A stretch of DNA of 5,859 nucleotides from Gammaproteobacteria bacterium (GTDB taxonomy: Bacteria; Pseudomonadota; Gammaproteobacteria; Pseudomonadales; Porticoccaceae): contig QNFO01000092.1 of NCBI GenBank assembly GCA_003646355.1, forward strand, positions 1 through 5,859, given 5' to 3'. The first letter of the stretch is position 1. Each line of letters begins with the position of its first letter. This document shows positions 1 through 5,588 of the stretch, in pieces. The translations under genes were made by a program, and so were the position numbers. Below the pieces are notes generated by a model. That model did no database searches and was not told where the DNA came from. It saw nothing but the letters and a program-made list of their open reading frames with translations.

Positions 1-94
1 CGCTGACATAACCGTATTCAAGAAAGACATCAACGCCCGCCTGTAGAATCGTATCGCGGCGTATCTGTTCAGTGCTTTTCTCAGTTGTCACCAT
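1..94 (-). CDS. TetR/AcrR-family transcriptional regulator, N-terminal fragment (runs off left edge)
   Basis: Reading leftwards from an ATG at 94-92, 31 codons stay open to the window edge. Residues 9-31 include QIRRDTILQAG and VDVFLEYGYVS, the usual first helix of TetR-family DNA-binding domains (R..IL.AA...F...G). The turn and recognition helix lie outside the window, so the ligand domain cannot be assessed. The ATG is preferred because GGAAGAG (104-110 on the plus strand as ctcttcc) sits 9 bases upstream, and an in-frame stop at 130-128 bounds the frame; a TTG at 100-98 and a GTG just after the ATG are weaker alternatives. The gene is divergent from the efflux operon starting at 459, the classic layout for a local repressor that controls the pump and itself. 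Family assignment rests on one helix, so it is likely but not certain. Confidence 0.72.
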   Translation of the reverse strand, partial: MVTTEKSTEQIRRDTILQAGVDVFLEYGYVS

Positions 95-296
95 CGTCAA
101 AAACTCTTCCAAATTGTTATCGGTGCTTTAGCCCCGCCCTCAAAACCTGTTTGTCGCGGCGGCTCAGCAATTTATAAAGCAGGTATTTTATAGCATCATC
201 TCTGTAGAAAAAGGGCTTATAACGCAGTATTAAACACTCAATTCAAAGCGTTAAATAATCTGTCAACAGCTTGCATCAAATGACACCCGGTGATAG

Positions 297-312
297 GGTA
301 CGGTGCAGTACC
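297..312. promoter_or_regulatory. Perfect 5-bp dyad GGTAC-N6-GTACC, candidate repressor operator
   Basis: GGTAC at 297-301 and GTACC at 308-312 are perfect inverted arms around GGTGCA. A smaller dyad, CACC-C-GGTG (284-292), lies just to the left. The size and arm spacing suit a dimeric helix-turn-helix protein such as the divergent TetR-like regulator. A weak alternative rightward promoter (TTGCAT 271-276, 17 bases, TAGGGT 294-299) would be overlapped by this dyad. Function as an operator is inference from position and symmetry. Confidence 0.4.
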
Positions 313-330
313 ACCTTTAATCAAGTGCTA

Positions 331-351
331 ATTTCACCGCTAGACTGAAAT
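331..351. promoter_or_regulatory. Inverted repeat ATTTCA-N9-TGAAAT over the -35 element
   Basis: The two 6-base arms at 331-336 and 346-351 are exact reverse complements with a 9-base centre. The dyad overlaps the proposed -35 box at 341-346, a position that suits a repressor operator for the divergent TetR-like protein. The right arm belongs to the 9-mer GACTGAAAT, which recurs at 407-415. Confidence 0.35.
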
Positions 352-368
352 ACGGGTTCGGGTATAAA
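341..368 (+). promoter_or_regulatory. Candidate sigma-70 promoter for the efflux operon
   Basis: TATAAA at 363-368 matches the -10 consensus at 5 of 6 positions. TAGACT at 341-346 matches the -35 consensus TTGACA at 4 of 6, with a 16-base spacer. Transcription would begin near 375, leaving a leader of about 84 bases before the adaptor gene. An inverted repeat (ATTTCA 331-336 / TGAAAT 346-351) covers the -35 element, so a bound repressor there would block polymerase. Predicted by eye only. Confidence 0.45.
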
Positions 369-415
369 AGACATTCATTACTCAGCCACTTTAACGATGG
401 CTGGTGGACTGAAAT
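343..415 (+). repeat. Direct repeat GACTGAAAT, two copies (343-351 and 407-415)
   Basis: The same 9-mer appears twice on the plus strand with start-to-start spacing of 64 bases, close to six helical turns, flanking the candidate -10 element. The first copy is half of an inverted repeat; the second is not part of an equally good dyad. This may reflect paired binding sites, but a 9-base match in a short region could also be chance. Confidence 0.3.
383..403. promoter_or_regulatory. Inverted repeat CAGCCA-N9-TGGCTG downstream of the candidate promoter
   Basis: CAGCCA (383-388) and TGGCTG (398-403) are exact inverted arms with a 9-base centre, the same geometry as the dyad at 331-351. It lies just after the predicted transcription start, so it could be a second operator or a hairpin in the leader RNA. 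The sequence does not decide between these. Confidence 0.33.
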
Positions 416-458
416 CACCCCAATAGCACTTTCAAATATTGATCAAACGGTAAGCAAC

Positions 459-1553
459 ATGCGTAAAATTATTCTTCTCGGGCTTCTTGCAGTGGGCATC
501 ATTTTTGGAGGCCTCTGGGCGAAAGAGTGGTGGTTTGAAGGGCGCTATTGGCAGTCGACCGACAATGCCTACACCCGCAGTGATATCACCATCATCAGCG
601 CCAAAGTCGCCGGTATTGTCGACAAGGTCAACGTCAGTGCCAATGAGAAAGTTAAAGCGGGCGATATTCTTATTTCTATGTACAAGCCGATTTTTAATGC
701 CAAGGTTGCTCGCGCTGAAGCCGATGTTCTTGAAGCCCAGGCCGGCATGGCCCGGATAGATACACAAACCACCCTGCAAAACGCCACCATTGCCGCCAAC
801 CGCGCTGAAGTTAAAGCCGCCGAAGCGCAATTAAGGCGAGTCAATCTTGATCTGCAACGCTCCAAAACCCTTAAAGACAAAGGCTATGCCGAAAAGCAGC
901 GCTATGACCATGACCTCACCGATGTAAGTAGCGCAGAAGCCGAGCTCGCGCGCACCCACGCCAATGTCAGTGCGGCTGTTGCTCAACTGGATGTCTTAAG
1001 CGCTGAAAAAGCCGAGATCAGTGCCGAGCAGGCCCGCGCCGAAGCCGAGGTTAAACTCACCAAGATTGCCCTCTACCTGTCAGACATTCGCGCCCCCCGC
1101 GATGGTGTCATTGGCGCCAAGCATGTAGAAAGCGGCGAATATATTCACGTTGGCGCGCGTAAAATGGCCATTGTCTCCCTCGATCATGTTTGGGTTAGTG
1201 CCAATTTTAAAGAGACCCAGCTCAACGGCATGGTGCCGGGGCAAAAAGCGCTTGTCGAAATTGATGCCTTCCCCGACCAGATCATTGAAGGTGTTATCGA
1301 AAGTCTGTCACCGGCCAGTGGTGCCGAGTTCAGTCTCTTGCCCGCCGATAACGCCACCGGTAACTTCACCAAAATTGTGCAGCGTGTACCGGTGAAGATT
1401 CTTCTCGACCAAAACCACCCCGTCGTCAAACTACTGCGTCCCGGCATGTCTGTGCTCGCCAAAATTGATACACGATCCAGCGCCAATGCAGAAGCCATGG
1501 CCGGTAAAAAACCTGCTGTAAAAAGCGTATCCAGCGTCGCGCTTTCAGAATAA
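459..1553 (+). CDS. emrA: EmrA-type membrane fusion protein (HlyD family) of a multidrug efflux pump
   Basis: A 364-residue periplasmic adaptor anchored in the inner membrane, expected to join a DHA2 permease to an outer-membrane TolC-like channel. One membrane segment spans about residues 3-20, with almost no cytoplasmic tail (E. coli EmrA has a longer one). STDNAYT (33-39) is the family signature before the first lipoyl half (about 44-78). An Ala/Glu/Arg-rich coiled-coil hairpin follows (about 80-200), then the second lipoyl half with RAPRDGVIG (211-219), then a beta-barrel region (about 243-338). ATGNFTKIVQRVPVKI (299-314) is a strong EmrA marker. The C-terminal 25 residues look disordered. 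The ATG is preceded only by a weak GGTAAG (449-454). It is the first gene of the likely operon with the two permeases. Substrates cannot be inferred. The symbol denotes family resemblance, not proven orthology. Confidence 0.92.
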   Translation: MRKIILLGLLAVGIIFGGLWAKEWWFEGRYWQSTDNAYTRSDITIISAKVAGIVDKVNVSANEKVKAGDILISMYKPIFNAKVARAEADVLEAQAGMARIDTQTTLQNATIAANRAEVKAAEAQLRRVNLDLQRSKTLKDKGYAEKQRYDHDLTDVSSAEAELARTHANVSAAVAQLDVLSAEKAEISAEQARAEAEVKLTKIALYLSDIRAPRDGVIGAKHVESGEYIHVGARKMAIVSLDHVWVSANFKETQLNGMVPGQKALVEIDAFPDQIIEGVIESLSPASGAEFSLLPADNATGNFTKIVQRVPVKILLDQNHPVVKLLRPGMSVLAKIDTRSSANAEAMAGKKPAVKSVSSVALSE

Positions 1554-1619
1554 AAAAAGCTAACCAATCAGCATTAATAGTTTGTCCGCTGCCAGGCGGG
1601 GCGAATACGGACGACCACC

Positions 1620-3194
1620 ATGAGCAACTCTACAAGCCCCGCTATTGAGGATGTCCCGCCAGTCACCGAAGCGGAAGAAGCCGTTACTTTCGGCACCTGG
1701 CTGACTGTGTTCGGCGGCGTACTCGGCGCCTTTATTGCCGTCCTCAACATCCACATTACCAATGCTTCGCTGAAAGATATTCAGGGCGCCCTCTCGGCAA
1801 CACTGGAAGAGGGCTCGTTTATTTCCACCGCCTATTTAACGGCGGAAGTCATCGTTATACCCATTACCGGCTGGCTGGCCATGGTCTTTGGCCTGCGCCC
1901 CTACATGCTCGTCAACACGGTGATTTTCGCCTTCACCACCCTGCTCTGCGCCTCGGCATGGAACCTTGAATCGATGCTGGTTTTCAGAACACTGGCTGGC
2001 CTGGCGGGTGGCACTCTCATACCCCTGTCCTTCATGTTGATTCTCACTTTACTGCCACCTAGCAAGCAGGCCATCGGCATGGGCATGTTTGCCCTCACCG
2101 CCACTCAGGCACCCTCTATCGGCCCCACCCTCGGTGGTTACCTGACTGAAGCCTTTGGCTGGCAGTCGGTGTTTTATCTGCAAATTGTGCCCACCGGCAT
2201 TATGTTTTTAATCCTCTTTCAAGGCCTGAAAAAAACCAAACCCCAGCTCAACTTACTCAAAAATGGCGACTGGTTTGGCATCCTCTCCATGGCTGTCGGC
2301 CTCGGTGCGATGATTATTGTGCTCGAAGAAGGCAATCGCAAAGACTGGCTGGAATCTAGTTTTATTTTAAACGGCGCCCTCCTCGCCACGACCTGTTTGA
2401 TCGCCTTTGTTGTTATTGAGCTGAAACGCAAAGATCCTTTTATCAATTTGCGCCTGCTTAAACGTCGGAATTTCCTACTCTCAAACCTGGTCGGCATTAT
2501 TCTCGGCCTCGGCCTCTACGGCTCGGTCTTCATCCTGCCCATGTTTCTCGCCCAGGTGCACGGCTTTAACGCCATGCAAATAGGCCTGGTGATGATGTGG
2601 GTTGGCCTACCCCAACTTATCGTCGTACCCATTGTGCTGCGGCTTATGCCCCACATCGACATACGCATACTGCTCGCCTTCGGTGCCTTGATATTCGGTT
2701 TGAGCTGCTTGATGAATATTCATATGAGCGCCGACTATGGCCACGACCATCTGGTTTGGCCGAACATCGTTCGCGGCCTCGGTATGCCTTTTATTATGGT
2801 GCCGCTCAATGTTATCGCCACCGCCGGTATTGAAAAAGAACAGGTCGGCTCAGCCTCGGGCCTGTTTAATGTACTGCGCAATTTGGGGGGTGCCGTTGGC
2901 ATCGCTACGCTAGCAACCTTTTTGTCACTACGCCAACAATTCCACTCTAACCATATTGTGGAAAATATCAGTGCCTACAACCCCTTCACCATGGAGCGAC
3001 TGCAGGGCTTTGCCAATTATTTTGGCGGCCTCGGTGCAGACCCCATACTGGCGCAGGAACAAGCACTTCGCGCTGTTGATGCCATCGCCCGGCGCGAGAG
3101 CTTCATCATGGCCTACAACGACTGTTTTTATTTTATGGGTGCGGCCTTTATCGTCAGCCTCGGTTTTATCGCCCTGATGAAAAAACCCGGCTGA
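1620..3194 (+). CDS. emrB: EmrB-like DHA2-family drug:H+ antiporter (MFS), first of two tandem copies
   Basis: A 524-residue inner-membrane permease of the 14-TM DHA2 group, expected to export drugs or small organic compounds by proton antiport and to work with the adaptor encoded 66 bases upstream. The N-terminal tail (1-24) is acidic and cytoplasmic; TM1 starts near 26. The family antiporter motif C is clear in APSIGPTLGG (164-173), and the motif B Arg is R123 in VFRTLAGLAGG. The motif A region GWLAMVFGLR (84-93) lacks the usual Asp, as in E. coli EmrB. TM1 has N43 in VLNIHITN where the family usually has Asp, while TM2 carries a buried-looking E76 in TAEVIVIP. A long loop before the last helix (about 436-495) matches the EmrB periplasmic loop. 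The start ATG has no strong ribosome-binding site, only GGACG (1609-1613). Length is normal for EmrB (about 510). Confidence 0.93.
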   Translation: MSNSTSPAIEDVPPVTEAEEAVTFGTWLTVFGGVLGAFIAVLNIHITNASLKDIQGALSATLEEGSFISTAYLTAEVIVIPITGWLAMVFGLRPYMLVNTVIFAFTTLLCASAWNLESMLVFRTLAGLAGGTLIPLSFMLILTLLPPSKQAIGMGMFALTATQAPSIGPTLGGYLTEAFGWQSVFYLQIVPTGIMFLILFQGLKKTKPQLNLLKNGDWFGILSMAVGLGAMIIVLEEGNRKDWLESSFILNGALLATTCLIAFVVIELKRKDPFINLRLLKRRNFLLSNLVGIILGLGLYGSVFILPMFLAQVHGFNAMQIGLVMMWVGLPQLIVVPIVLRLMPHIDIRILLAFGALIFGLSCLMNIHMSADYGHDHLVWPNIVRGLGMPFIMVPLNVIATAGIEKEQVGSASGLFNVLRNLGGAVGIATLATFLSLRQQFHSNHIVENISAYNPFTMERLQGFANYFGGLGADPILAQEQALRAVDAIARRESFIMAYNDCFYFMGAAFIVSLGFIALMKKPG

Positions 3195-3239
3195 ACTAAG
3201 TTAAATGACAAACATAATAATAAGTAACGGCAAGCCTTC

Positions 3240-4832
3240 ATGAGTGATACAACGGCAGCCCTGGAAGAGACAGATACAAACCCCGCCACCCCAGTTGTAG
3301 ATGAAGATTACGTTTCATTAAAAACCTGGTTTACCGTGTGGGGCAGTGTTATCGGCGCTTTTATTGCCGTGCTCAACATTATGATTACCAACTCCTCCCT
3401 GAAGGATATTCAGGGCGCACTCGGCGCAACCTTGCACGAGGGCTCATTTATTTCCACTGCCTACCTCACCGCCGAGGTGGTGGTTATTCCCCTCACCGGC
3501 TGGCTGGTACAAGTTGTTGGCCTGCGCCGTTTTGTCCTTACCGCTTCCAGTATTTTTCTTGCCGCCACCCTGTGTTGCGCCATGGCCTGGAGCCTGGAAT
3601 CCATGCTGGTGTTTCGCACCATTGCCGGTTTTGCCGGCGGCACTTTTATTCCCCTTTCGTTTACCGTCATCCTCACCCTGCTACCGCCCAGCAAACAACC
3701 TCTGGGCATTGCCATGTTTTCCCTCACCGCCACCCAGGCTCCCTCAATTGGCCCCACACTTGGCGGTTTCCTGACTGAGAACTACGGTTGGGAATCCATC
3801 TTTTATCTGCAGGTCATCCCCACCTCGTTGATGATCATGATTTTGTCCTGGGGTCTCAGCAAGTCCAGCAGTAAATGGGGCATGCTTAAAGAAGCTGACT
3901 GGGCCGGCATTCTCACCTTATCTGCAGCCCTCGGGGCAATGATTGTTATTCTCGAAGAAGGCAACCGACTCGACTGGCTAGAGTCGCAGTCTGTGCTTAA
4001 CGGCAGCATCTTCGCCGGCACCTGCTTTTTAATCTTTCTCTATCGCCAGTTATGGGGCCCCAACCCTTTTATTAACATCCGCCTGTTGGGCCGCTGGAAC
4101 TTCGGCATGGCCAATGTGATTGGCGTCATTCTTGGCCTCGGCTTATACGGCACCATCTTTATTACCCCACTATTCCTCGCGCAAATACAGGACTACAACG
4201 CCCTGCAAATTGGCGTCACCATGATGTGGTTTGGCTTCCCGCAATTAATTGCCGTGCCCTTAATCGTGCGTCTGATGAAGAAGGTCGATCTGCGCCACCT
4301 CGTCGCCTTTGGCTGTGTGATTTTCGCCTGGAGCTGCCTGATTAATATTCACATGAACGCAGACTCCGGCTACGACCAACTCCTGCTCGCCAACTTTATA
4401 CGCGGCATCGGCCAACCCTTCCTCTCCATTCCCCTCGCCGTAATGGCCACCGTCGGCATTGAACAGGCCCAGGCGGGCTCCGCATCCGGCCTCTACAACT
4501 TAACCCGCAACCTCGGCGGCGCTGTCGGCATCGCCTTTCTCGCCACCTTTTTATCGATTCGCCAGCAATTTCACTCCAGCCATGTCGTAGAAAACATCTC
4601 CCTCTACAACCCAGCAACGGTTGAGCGTTTAGACAGTTTGAAGAATTATTTTTCAGGTTTCGGTGCAGACAGCTTCCTCGCCCAGGAACAAGCCATTCGC
4701 GCCATCGACGCCATCGCCCGGCGGGAAAGTATGGTTATGGCCTATAACGATGCCTTTTATTTTGTCGGTGTGGCTTTTTTGTTTGGTGCTTGTGTGACCT
4801 ATACCTTGAAGCCTTTTCGACCGCAGGGCTAG
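3240..4832 (+). CDS. EmrB-like DHA2-family drug:H+ antiporter (MFS), second tandem copy
   Basis: A 530-residue permease collinear with the preceding gene. Residues 28-517 align without gaps to 25-514 of the first copy with about 317 identities of 490 (65%, counted by hand). Motif C is APSIGPTLGG (167-176), the motif B Arg is R126, and the same exchange recurs: N46 in TM1 (VLNIMITN) and E79 in TM2 (TAEVVVIP). The copies differ most at about 98-108, 203-220 and 258-275 and in helices that could line the substrate path; the acidic N-terminal tails are unrelated in detail. Divergence at synonymous sites is extensive, so the duplication is old rather than an assembly artefact. The 45-base gap from the first permease has no terminator-like hairpin and no strong ribosome-binding site. 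It probably shares the upstream adaptor, perhaps with another substrate range or in a mixed complex; neither is shown by sequence. Confidence 0.93.
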   Translation: MSDTTAALEETDTNPATPVVDEDYVSLKTWFTVWGSVIGAFIAVLNIMITNSSLKDIQGALGATLHEGSFISTAYLTAEVVVIPLTGWLVQVVGLRRFVLTASSIFLAATLCCAMAWSLESMLVFRTIAGFAGGTFIPLSFTVILTLLPPSKQPLGIAMFSLTATQAPSIGPTLGGFLTENYGWESIFYLQVIPTSLMIMILSWGLSKSSSKWGMLKEADWAGILTLSAALGAMIVILEEGNRLDWLESQSVLNGSIFAGTCFLIFLYRQLWGPNPFINIRLLGRWNFGMANVIGVILGLGLYGTIFITPLFLAQIQDYNALQIGVTMMWFGFPQLIAVPLIVRLMKKVDLRHLVAFGCVIFAWSCLINIHMNADSGYDQLLLANFIRGIGQPFLSIPLAVMATVGIEQAQAGSASGLYNLTRNLGGAVGIAFLATFLSIRQQFHSSHVVENISLYNPATVERLDSLKNYFSGFGADSFLAQEQAIRAIDAIARRESMVMAYNDAFYFVGVAFLFGACVTYTLKPFRPQG

Positions 4833-4847
4833 ACTAATAACTCTATT

Positions 4848-4895
4848 GTGATCTACAACATCGGTTAACATTGTTAGAATTTCAAGGGGGATCAC
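4848..4895. repeat. Dyads in the spacer after the efflux operon: GTGATC/GATCAC and TAACA-T-TGTTA
   Basis: GTGATC (4848-4853) and GATCAC (4890-4895) are exact inverted arms enclosing 36 bases, inside which TAACATTGTTA (4866-4876) is an 11-base palindrome with one central base. There is no run of T after the right arm, so this is not a convincing intrinsic terminator. It could be a weak RNA fold at the end of the operon or a protein site. I see no other good terminator between 4833 and 4956. Confidence 0.25.
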
Positions 4896-4956
4896 GTTAG
4901 ACACGACAGGTATTTTATTGAACGAGTCACTATGCTATTAATTTTTAATCGCTCTT

Positions 4957-4980
4957 CCAACGGGTGCTATAGTTGGTAGC
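4957..4980 (+). promoter_or_regulatory. Candidate toxin-antitoxin promoter and operator: extended -10 within overlapping inverted repeats
   Basis: TGCTATAGT (4965-4973) reads as an extended -10: TG, one base, then TATAGT, 5 of 6 to consensus. A -35 is poor (TTAATC 4945-4950 at 17 bases), which extended -10 promoters tolerate. The -10 lies inside CCAAC (4957-4961) / GTTGG (4972-4976) with a 10-base centre, and GCTA (4966-4969) / TAGC (4977-4980) overlaps it. A short dyad ATTAA-TTT-TTAAT (4937-4949) lies just upstream. Transcription would start near 4980, about 30 bases before the antitoxin ATG. Binding by the antitoxin or the toxin-antitoxin complex, as in other Phd/YefM modules, would give autorepression; that is inference. 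Confidence 0.45.
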
Positions 4981-5009
4981 TGTTATTGTTTGCTTTGCGA
5001 GCTAAACCC

Positions 5010-5279
5010 ATGCCCATTAAATTCTCCGAAGACATCATCCCCCTGACCGACCTAAAGGCTAACCCCGGCAAGGTGGTCAACCATGCCAAAAACACCCACC
5101 GCCCCATCTTACTCACCAGCCGGGGAAGAGGTGTTGCAGTGGTGCAGGCTCTTGATGAATATGAAAAAGGTGAAGAAGAGCGGGAGTTTATGAAAGCTGT
5201 TGCCGTAGGCTTGATGGAGGTACGCGAAGGTAAGGAGCTCGAACTGAATGACGTTAGGAAAAACCTAGGCATCACATAG
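5010..5279 (+). CDS. Phd/YefM-family type II antitoxin
   Basis: An 89-residue protein that should bind and neutralise the toxin encoded directly downstream, and repress their shared promoter. The N-terminal half has the Phd/YefM fold pattern: FSEDIIPLTDLKANPGKVV (5-23), where helix 1 follows a short strand, then RPILLTSRGRGVAVVQALDEYE (31-52, given here as the family pattern of a hydrophobic strand, a basic turn, AVV strand and DEYE end). The C-terminal part (53-89) is charged and helical, as expected for the toxin-wrapping segment. I chose ATG 5010 over an in-frame TTG at 4986 because the predicted transcript starts near 4980 and the conserved domain begins right after this ATG. The ribosome-binding site is weak (GCGAG 4997-5001). 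The next gene begins on the base after its stop, a typical coupled pair. The family call is solid; the cognate partner is inferred from position. Confidence 0.88.
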   Translation: MPIKFSEDIIPLTDLKANPGKVVNHAKNTHRPILLTSRGRGVAVVQALDEYEKGEEEREFMKAVAVGLMEVREGKELELNDVRKNLGIT

Positions 5280-5582
5280 GTGAAGATCTTTGTCGCCAAC
5301 TCGGCCTATAGCGATCTAGAAACTATCAACGAATACTACGAAGCTGAGGGAGTCCCTCAAGTCGGCAAGGATTTTTTAGAGGCCATTCTTAAGCATATTG
5401 AAACATTGGCTGATAATCCGAATATTGGAAGAGTAGTACCCGAATTTGGAGAAGAGCGAATCAGGGAGCTTATTCACTCTCCTTTTCGCATTGTTTATTT
5501 GAGAGAACAAGATTCAATTCATGTCATCCGTGTCTGGCGCAGCGAACGTTTGCTCAAGCTGCCAGAAAACAAAACAGAATAA
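5280..5582 (+). CDS. RelE/ParE-superfamily type II toxin
   Basis: A 100-residue toxin candidate starting at GTG 5280, immediately after the antitoxin stop at 5279, so translation is probably coupled; there is no separate strong ribosome-binding site. The fold order fits RelE/ParE: strand 1 (KIFVANSAYSDL, 2-13), two helices (about 14-44, with INEYYEAEG and VGKDFLEAILKHIETLADNP), then NIGRVVPEFGEERIREL (48-64) and the closing strands PFRIVYLREQDSIHVIRVW (68-86). The family end motif appears as VWRSERLL (85-92). The spacing LADNPNIGR and the PFRIVY strand resemble ParE-type members, which inhibit DNA gyrase, more than mRNA-cleaving RelE, which uses a C-terminal catalytic Tyr and basic residues; this sequence has no Tyr near its end. 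Target is therefore uncertain. It converges on pyrD with 6 bases between stops. Confidence 0.87.
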   Translation: MKIFVANSAYSDLETINEYYEAEGVPQVGKDFLEAILKHIETLADNPNIGRVVPEFGEERIRELIHSPFRIVYLREQDSIHVIRVWRSERLLKLPENKTE

Positions 5583-5588
5583 AAACTA

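Larger units (their letters stand above)
95..458. other. Divergent intergenic region between the regulator and the efflux operon
   Basis: This 364-base stretch has no credible coding frame. Its left half (about 110-270) is AT-rich and should hold the leftward promoter of the TetR-like gene. A TTGACA box lies on the minus strand at 266-261, but no good -10 follows at 16-18 bases, so I do not place that promoter. The right half (about 280-420) is dense in short dyads and contains the candidate rightward promoter, all listed separately. The architecture fits a shared control region bound by the divergent regulator. Confidence 0.6.

Noticed and set aside
261..266. TTGACA on the minus strand as the -35 of the TetR-like gene
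   Set aside because: The bases 16-18 downstream (around 244-237) give no acceptable -10, so no promoter is called.
432..830. A 132-codon open frame on the minus strand over the adaptor gene
   Set aside because: It is antisense to a clear EmrA-family gene, has low-complexity Gly/Asn-rich composition and no recognisable domain.
1584..1612. Hairpin-like sequence (GTCCG/CGGAC and CCGC-N6-GCGG) before the first permease, considered as a terminator or attenuator
   Set aside because: Arms are short (4-5 bases), not properly nested into one stem, and no T run follows. It could modestly affect translation of the first permease but is not supported as a regulatory element.
3338..3778. A 146-codon plus-strand frame inside the second permease
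   Set aside because: It overlaps the conserved MFS frame out of phase and is His/Arg/Cys-rich with no family pattern; a shadow of the real gene.
1620..4832. Tandem permeases as an assembly duplication or recent copy
   Set aside because: About a third of residues and many synonymous sites differ across the whole length, so the copies are real and old.
4848..4895. GTGATC/GATCAC as an intrinsic terminator of the efflux operon
   Set aside because: The loop is 36 bases and there is no following T run; listed only as a dyad.
4653..4904. An 83-codon minus-strand frame at the end of the second permease
   Set aside because: Most of it is antisense to the conserved C-terminus of the permease, with no recognisable domain.
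4986..5009. TTG at 4986 as the antitoxin start, giving 8 extra residues
   Set aside because: It lies only a few bases after the predicted transcription start with no ribosome-binding site, and the conserved domain begins at the ATG at 5010.
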